A DNA stretch of 18,807 nucleotides from JADLFV01 sp964471555 (GTDB lineage Bacteria > Planctomycetota > Phycisphaerae > Phycisphaerales > Phycisphaeraceae). A model generated the notes under the pieces. That model saw only the letters and a list, made by a program, of their open reading frames with translations. It was not told the DNA's origin and made no database searches. Every line of letters begins with the position of its first letter. Position 1 is the first letter of the stretch. Of the stretch, positions 14,829-18,807 are shown piece by piece. The DNA is taken from the NCBI GenBank assembly GCA_964471555.1, contig CAYYGM010000082.1, forward strand, positions 1-18,807, given 5' to 3'. Made by a program: the position numbers and the translations under genes.

Positions 14829-14893
14829 GGGTGCCACACCCGCGTGCGGGTGTGTTTGGCGTAACTCACGGCCGGCGCGCGGCCGTGGCACCC
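14829..14893. repeat. Nested GC palindrome in the divergent promoter gap
   Basis: The outer arms are GGGTGCCAC (14829-14837) and GTGGCACCC (14885-14893). Inside are two hairpins: CACACCCGC/GCGGGTGTG (14835-14843 with 14846-14854) and CACGGCCG/CGGCCGTG (14867-14874 with 14880-14887). The outer and inner stems overlap, so alternative folds compete. It sits between the divergent permease and clpP starts. Confidence 0.75.
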
Positions 14894-14960
14894 GTCGAAA
14901 TAAACCACCACCGGGTTTCCAGCCGAACGCGGTTCGTTCGCCCGCGGACGGTCCAGCCGC

Positions 14961-14999
14961 TACAATCGTCCCTCAACCAAGGTTTTTCCTGCAAGGAAG
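14961..14999 (+). promoter_or_regulatory. Candidate -10 box and ribosome binding site for clpP
   Basis: TACAAT at 14961-14966 is a good -10 hexamer, but only a weak -35 candidate (TTCGCC, 14937-14942, 18-bp spacer) is present. AAGGAAG at 14993-14999 is a strong Shine-Dalgarno, 7 nt before the clpP ATG. Confidence 0.45.
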
Positions 15000-15006
15000 C
15001 TGACGC

Positions 15007-15651
15007 ATGAGCCTGATCCCCATGGTGATCGAGAAGTCCGGCCGGGGCGAACGCGCCTACGACATTTACTCCCGCCTGCTCAAGGATCGTGTGATCTTCC
15101 TGGGCGGAGCCATCGGTGATGAGTCAGCCAACCTGCTGATCGCCCAGATGCTGTTTTTGTCCAACGAAGATCCCAAGCTGGACATCCACCTCTACATCAA
15201 CTCGCCCGGCGGCTCGGTCAGTGCCGGCATGGCGATCTACGACACCATGCAGTTCGTGCGCCCGCCGGTGGCGACCTACTGCGTGGGCGTGGCAGCCTCG
15301 ATGGGCGCGCTGCTGATGATGGCCGGGGCGCACGGCAAGCGCTACATGCTGCCCAACAGCCGCGTCCTGCTGCATCAGCCCCTGCTGGGCGGCGTCAGTG
15401 AAGGCCAGGCCACCGATCTTTCCATCCAGGCCAAGGAAATGCTGCGCACGCGCGATCGGCTGTACAAGATCATCCAGCACCATACCAATCAACCGCTGGA
15501 GCAGGTGGCCCGTGATTGCGAACGCGACAAGTGGCTCGACGCCGACGAAACCGTGGCCTACGGCGTCGCCGACCAGGTGCTCAAGCACGCCCCCGAGGCC
15601 CTGGCCAAAGCCCGCGGCCAGGACGATGACGATGCCAAGCAGGATGCCTGA
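15007..15651 (+). CDS. clpP: ATP-dependent Clp protease proteolytic subunit
   Basis: The serine peptidase of the Clp system, forming the tetradecameric chamber fed by ClpX or ClpA-type unfoldases. 214 aa. The catalytic triad is S98 in GVAASMGA, H123 in LLHQP, and D174 in CERDKWLD. The oligomer and oxyanion motifs YINSPGGSVSAG (63-74) and YDIYSRLLKDRVIFLGG (18-34) are intact. Compared with E. coli ClpP it has two extra residues just after the active histidine (QPLLGGVSEGQATD) and essentially no propeptide, starting MSLIPMVIE. The acidic tail (DDDDAKQDA) is not a family feature. No clpX or second clpP is adjacent. The gene is followed at once by a lipoprotein gene, whose ATG lies one base after the clpP stop. 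Confidence 0.96.
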   Translation: MSLIPMVIEKSGRGERAYDIYSRLLKDRVIFLGGAIGDESANLLIAQMLFLSNEDPKLDIHLYINSPGGSVSAGMAIYDTMQFVRPPVATYCVGVAASMGALLMMAGAHGKRYMLPNSRVLLHQPLLGGVSEGQATDLSIQAKEMLRTRDRLYKIIQHHTNQPLEQVARDCERDKWLDADETVAYGVADQVLKHAPEALAKARGQDDDDAKQDA

Positions 15652-15652
15652 G

Positions 15653-16249
15653 ATGCCCTCTGCCCTCTGCCATCTGTCATCTGCCATGATCCTTTGTCTG
15701 CTGCTGACCGGCTGCGGGCCGCGCAGTTTCAAGAACGACAACGATCAACTGCGGGCCGAGCGGCTGGAGCTGCAGCGCCGCGTCGCTGAACTGGAGCAGC
15801 AACTGCAACAGCGCAGCGGCGAACTGGAAGCGGTCCGCGCCGCCCAGGCCAACGGCGTCGCCTTGCCTGCCGGCACGCCCGTCTTTTCCACGATCAAGCT
15901 CGATCGCTACACCGGCCCCATCGACAAGAACGGCGACGGCCGCGACGACCTGCTGCGTCTGTACATCCGCACGCTCGACCAGCGGGGCCGCATGATGCCC
16001 GTGACCGCCCGCGCAGACGTGCAGATGGTGCAGTTGATCGAGGGCCAGCCGCCGACGCTTTACCGGGAAACGACTTTTGAACCGGACGACTTCGATGCCG
16101 CCTATCGCACCGGCTTCACCGGCACGCACTACACGCTGGAACTGCCGCTGGACGACGAGGCGCCCGCCGATCTGACCGTCAAGGTCACCATCACCGACAT
16201 CACCGGCATCAGCCACAGCGCCCAGCAGGCGTTCAATGTGCAGAAATAG
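15653..16249 (+). CDS. Coiled-coil lipoprotein of unknown function
   Basis: 198 aa from ATG 15653, which has AGGA eight bases upstream inside the end of clpP. ATG 15644 and ATG 15686 are alternatives, but the latter leaves only nine residues before the lipobox. The lipobox is LLTGC (Cys21). Residues about 28-65 are a Glu/Gln/Arg/Leu heptad-type coiled coil. The C-terminal domain (about 75-198) is beta-rich and carries DKNGDGRDD (91-99), which resembles a calcium-binding loop. Planctomycete lipoproteins with this order (lipobox, coil, compact beta domain) are familiar, but I know no function. The n-region of the signal peptide (MPSALCHLSSAM) is encoded by a heptamer repeat. Probably co-transcribed with clpP. 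Confidence 0.85.
   Translation: MPSALCHLSSAMILCLLLTGCGPRSFKNDNDQLRAERLELQRRVAELEQQLQQRSGELEAVRAAQANGVALPAGTPVFSTIKLDRYTGPIDKNGDGRDDLLRLYIRTLDQRGRMMPVTARADVQMVQLIEGQPPTLYRETTFEPDDFDAAYRTGFTGTHYTLELPLDDEAPADLTVKVTITDITGISHSAQQAFNVQK
15655..15682. repeat. Four tandem heptamers in the lipoprotein signal peptide
   Basis: GCCCTCT twice, then GCCATCT and GTCATCT, followed by a decayed fifth unit beginning GCCAT. They start within the first codon of the lipoprotein and code for most of the segment before its hydrophobic core. Confidence 0.8.
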
Positions 16250-16317
16250 TTGTTGGTTGATGGTTGTTGGTTGCTCAGCCAAGCTGTCACAACAACCAAC
16301 AACCATCAACCAACAAC
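16249..16317. terminator. Perfect 25-bp inverted heptamer repeat between convergent genes
   Basis: The left arm (16249-16273) consists of GTTGTTG, GTTGATG, GTTGTTG and GTTG. The right arm (16293-16317) is its exact reverse complement, with a 19-nt spacer. The left arm begins on the last base of the lipoprotein stop codon; the right arm includes the last three codons and stop of rdgB. The stem would be very stable in either transcript, so it can act as a bidirectional terminator or a block to 3'-exonucleases. There is no T-run. Confidence 0.75.
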
Positions 16318-16947
16318 CCTGTCTCGAATCACCGGCCACATCAGGCGAACGGCTGCGCCGCGGTGGCTGACTGCGTTCTTTTCCTGCGAGGCAAGCTCCG
16401 CAGCGGTTCGGCCCAGCTTGGGTAGATAGAACACCGGGTCGTAACCGAACCCGTTGCTTCCGCGCGGTGCTTCGAGAATTTCGCCCTCGACGGTGCCGCG
16501 CAGAACCTGCTCGTGGTTGCCATCCACGAAGGCCATGGCGCAGACGAAGCGGGCGCTGCGCTTCTCGCGCGGCACGCCGATCAGTTTTTTCAGCAGCAGT
16601 TGGTAGTTGGCCACGTCAATGCTGGCGCGATCGCCGGTGGCGGCGGCGTAACGGGCGCTGCGCACACCGGGCTCGCCGCCCAGCGCGTCAACCTCCAGCC
16701 CCGAATCGTCGGCCAGCGTGATCATACCCGTGGCTTTGGCGTAGTAGCGGGCCTTGAGCAGGGCGTTGGCCTCGAAACTGTCGCCGTCTTCCACCGGCTC
16801 GCTCGGCCGCTGCGGCAGATCGTTCAACGTCAGCCAGTCAATCCCCGGAAGTTGCTCCGCCCCCGGATGTGATTGTGGAGCAGTGGGCAGCATGGCCAGC
16901 AGTTCTTCCAGCTTGTGTTGATTCGATGTGGCCAGCAGGATGCGCAT
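16306..16947 (-). CDS. rdgB: Non-canonical purine NTP pyrophosphatase (RdgB/HAM1)
   Basis: A house-cleaning enzyme that hydrolyses ITP, dITP and XTP to the monophosphate and pyrophosphate, keeping deaminated purines out of nucleic acids. 213 aa. Family motifs in order: ATSNQHKLEE (6-15), SFEANALLKA (57-66), LADDSGLEVDALGGEPGVRSARYA (78-101, with the metal-binding acidic residues), RFVCAMAF (133-140), GEILEAPRGSNGFGYDPVF (155-173), and EKNAVSHRG (189-197). There is a small insertion at about 22-36 after the first helix. The C-terminal VVG and the stop codon lie in the inverted heptamer repeat, so the repeat probably redefined the end of the gene. Start ATG 16947. Monocistronic, convergent with the lipoprotein. 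Confidence 0.95.
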   Translation of the reverse strand: MRILLATSNQHKLEELLAMLPTAPQSHPGAEQLPGIDWLTLNDLPQRPSEPVEDGDSFEANALLKARYYAKATGMITLADDSGLEVDALGGEPGVRSARYAAATGDRASIDVANYQLLLKKLIGVPREKRSARFVCAMAFVDGNHEQVLRGTVEGEILEAPRGSNGFGYDPVFYLPKLGRTAAELASQEKNAVSHRGAAVRLMWPVIRDRVVG

Positions 16948-17140
16948 GGGGAAAGTTTACAGTGGTCGCCGTAGCGTGCTGTGAGACGCAAAAAAAACCA
17001 AAAAATGGCCTTTTTCATGTAAATTTCAAAAGAAAACCTGAATTCAGGGGTTTGATCGACTATGGTTGTGCAGTTGCGCCGCACCCGCGGAGGTTTGACG
17101 GCGTAGGCCGATCTTTGTGTTTTCATCGGACGGGTGCGGA

Positions 17141-18568
17141 ATGCGACAGCGATACACCACATGCTGGGCTGCGATGACTCTATTTGCTGCTGCACTGGGC
17201 GCTGAGTTGCCCACGCTGTCGGCGCAGAGCTGGCCCGGCGTCACCTGGGAAACCGCATCGCCCGAATCGCTCGGCATCCGCCCAGACGTGCTGCAGCAGG
17301 CGCAGGATTTCGCCACCAGCACCGGCGATTCCACCGGCGGGTCCGGCTACGTCATCAAAGGCGGCAAACTCATCTGGTCCTGGGGTGACCCGGCCGCGAC
17401 CCACGACATCAAGTCCACCACCAAAAGTTTCGGCTCCACCGCCCTGGGCCTGGCGATCGGGGCCGGGCTGGTCCAGCTCGATGATGCGGTTCAGCCCTAT
17501 CTGCCTGACCTCGGCACACCGCCGACGGAGAACGCCATCGATCATGCTGACTGGCTGTCGCAGATCACATTCCGCGATCTGGCCGCTCACACGGCCGGCT
17601 TCAGCAAGGACGGCGGATACGAGCCGCTCCACTTCCAGCCCGGCGCCAAGTGGTCCTACTCCGACGGCGCCTTCAACTGGTTAGCGGACGCCCTGACCGT
17701 GACCTACCAGGACGACCTGCTCAACGTCATGACGACTGAAGTTTTCGACAAGATCGGCATCCAGAGCGGACAATTGACCTGGCGCGACAATTACTACCGT
17801 TCAGACGAGATCGAAGATCCGTTCAATCCGGGCACATACTACGAACGCCGCGAGTTCGGCTCCGGCATCAGCGCCAGCGTCGATGCCCTGGCCCGCATGG
17901 GTTATCTCTGGCTGCACGGCGGACAGTGCAATGGCGAGCAGATTCTTCCCTCGGATTACATCGCCGCCGCCATCGCGCCGCAGGCCGGCTCACCCGAACA
18001 GTTGCCCGTGGATGACACGCAGGACGATGCCGAACTGTACGGCAGCGCGCCGACGCACAATGGTCTGGGCTGGTGGAACAACGCTGACAACGTGATGGCA
18101 GAAGTGCCCGCCGATGCCTTCTGGGCCTGGGGACTGCACGACAATCTCATCATCGTCGTGCCCAGCCTGGATATGGTGATCACCCGCACCGGCAACCTGA
18201 GTGAAAATTGGGATTCCACCGGCCAAGAGGATTACATCAGCGTCATCGAGCCGTTCTTCAACCTGCTGCTGGACGATGCGATCGCGCAGCTCGGCGACGC
18301 CAACTGCGACGGCGCAGTGGATATCAGCGACCTGCAGATCCTCGGCGACAACTGGCAGACCGAGAACGCCACCTGGCTGATGGGTGATTTCAGCGGCGAC
18401 GGTGTTGTGAATCTGACGGACCTGCAGATCCTCGGCGACAACTGGGACAACCCGCAGCAGGAACTCGAGGGTCTGCTCACATTCGTGCCCGAGCCCTCCA
18501 CGAGCCTGGGCCTCTCCGCCATACTGGCTGCCCCAGCATCGCGCCGTTGGCGCCGTACGAACATGTGA
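17141..18568 (+). CDS. Secreted beta-lactamase-like serine hydrolase with dockerin repeats and PEP-CTERM
   Basis: 475 aa from ATG 17141, chosen because it begins a good signal peptide (MRQRYTTCWAAMTLFAAALG, probable cut near LSA-Q29). GTG 17117 would add eight residues. The catalytic domain (about 35-375) belongs to the class C beta-lactamase/esterase superfamily: S92-TTK-95 is the nucleophile motif, Y173-SD replaces the usual YxN, HTAGF (150-154) is the HTSG-like loop, and HNGLGWW ... FWAWGLHDNLIIVVPSLDMVITR is the C-terminal strand block. Two dockerin-type calcium repeats follow (386-405 and 416-435), then VPEPST (449-454), a short hydrophobic stretch and an arginine-rich end, which together form a PEP-CTERM sorting signal. 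This implies handling by an exosortase, not seen here. The substrate is probably an ester or peptide rather than an antibiotic, by inference. Confidence 0.9.
   Translation: MRQRYTTCWAAMTLFAAALGAELPTLSAQSWPGVTWETASPESLGIRPDVLQQAQDFATSTGDSTGGSGYVIKGGKLIWSWGDPAATHDIKSTTKSFGSTALGLAIGAGLVQLDDAVQPYLPDLGTPPTENAIDHADWLSQITFRDLAAHTAGFSKDGGYEPLHFQPGAKWSYSDGAFNWLADALTVTYQDDLLNVMTTEVFDKIGIQSGQLTWRDNYYRSDEIEDPFNPGTYYERREFGSGISASVDALARMGYLWLHGGQCNGEQILPSDYIAAAIAPQAGSPEQLPVDDTQDDAELYGSAPTHNGLGWWNNADNVMAEVPADAFWAWGLHDNLIIVVPSLDMVITRTGNLSENWDSTGQEDYISVIEPFFNLLLDDAIAQLGDANCDGAVDISDLQILGDNWQTENATWLMGDFSGDGVVNLTDLQILGDNWDNPQQELEGLLTFVPEPSTSLGLSAILAAPASRRWRRTNM
18329..18445 (+). repeat. Two identical 27-bp blocks, 90 bp apart, in the dockerin region
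   Basis: The block coding for DLQILGDNW occurs at 18329-18355 and again at 18419-18445 with no base difference, including third positions. The offset is exactly 30 codons. The rest of the two repeats differs. Confidence 0.9.
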
Positions 18569-18753
18569 GCTGATCGTGCAGCATTGCCGCGCCACTGGGC
18601 TGCTGACTGCGGCCTGCCCCCCCCAGTCGGCCACCGCACACTACCGTCTGCTTTGACCTTCTGCACGCAACATCTTCGGTGCACCGTCACGCACCCCGCA
18701 TCGACAGATGGCTCGCGCCGCCCTCGCACCTGCCCCCCTCGCGAGCTTTGGAG

Positions 18754-18785
18754 CTATTATTAGTTTTCTAAAAAACTAATAATGG
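18754..18785. repeat. Sixth, distant copy of the array palindrome
   Basis: The core at 18757-18782 is the same 26-bp text with one change (TTTTCTAAAAAA at the centre). It is preceded by a C-rich stretch and GGAGCTA, and followed by TGGCCGCG, the same kind of flanks as in the array. It lies about 190 bp after the serine hydrolase gene. The rest of any unit lies outside the window. Confidence 0.88.
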
Positions 18786-18807
18786 CCGCGATGCTGTTGA
18801 AGGGATT

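Noticed and set aside
17037..17048. Palindrome CCTGAATTCAGG upstream of the serine hydrolase as an operator
   Set aside because: A single 12-bp palindrome in an AT-rich promoter gap, with no regulator gene nearby and no second copy. Chance is a sufficient explanation.
18594..18627. Terminator after the serine hydrolase (ACTGGG ... CCCAGT)
   Set aside because: A six-base stem with a 22-nt loop and no T-run is too weak to call.

Overview
The window looks like part of a planctomycete chromosome, probably of the Phycisphaerae type. The DNA is GC-rich. One secreted enzyme ends in two dockerin-like repeats (D-x-N-x-D-G ... DLQILGDNW) followed by a VPEP-type PEP-CTERM tail. The basic gene set fits a free-living heterotroph, and several genes start with GTG. 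This assignment is inference from gene content; there is no rRNA or tRNA here to confirm it.

Layout. (1) Positions 1-6602, all on the minus strand: a likely operon, in transcription order, of a secreted GH32 fructan/sucrose hydrolase, a YpdA-like flavoprotein, a cytoplasmic LacZ-type GH2 beta-galactosidase, a conserved hypothetical protein, and the first codons of another gene that leaves the window. (2) Positions 6603-7919: about 1.3 kb without a credible gene. It holds a nonamer inverted repeat and a tandem array of units of about 200-220 bp, each punctuated by a 26-bp AT-rich near-palindrome (five copies). A sixth copy of the palindrome lies 11 kb away at the right edge. (3) 7920-9282: a four-helix-bundle protein of the S23/23S-rRNA-IVP/Avd-like family (minus) and a multi-pass membrane protein with a PH-like central part (plus). 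(4) 9372-14773, minus strand: a tightly packed six-gene run of ABC-2 permease, SCO-type copper protein, two membrane-anchored TPR-like proteins, a Na+/Ca2+ exchanger, and a lipoprotein with two aspartic-protease half-sites. Three junctions overlap or nearly touch. (5) 15007-16249, plus strand: ClpP followed by a coiled-coil lipoprotein, convergent with rdgB (16306-16947). (6) 17141-18568, plus strand: a secreted class-C-beta-lactamase-like serine hydrolase with dockerin repeats and PEP-CTERM.

Two repeat systems stand out. The first is the palindrome-punctuated array at about 6830-7830, with its neighbouring S23-family gene. The second is a set of unrelated-sequence but same-design short repeats, four with a 7-bp period and one with a 9-bp period, found at 4142, 6661, 10291, 15655 and 16249. 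Three of them occur as inverted pairs. Several have been absorbed into coding sequence: the N-terminal signal regions of two lipoproteins, a loop of the YpdA-like protein, and the last codons of rdgB.

Functionally, GH32 and LacZ supply sugar release outside and inside the cell. The permease/SCO run suggests copper-centre or respiratory assembly. ClpP and RdgB are housekeeping quality-control enzymes.
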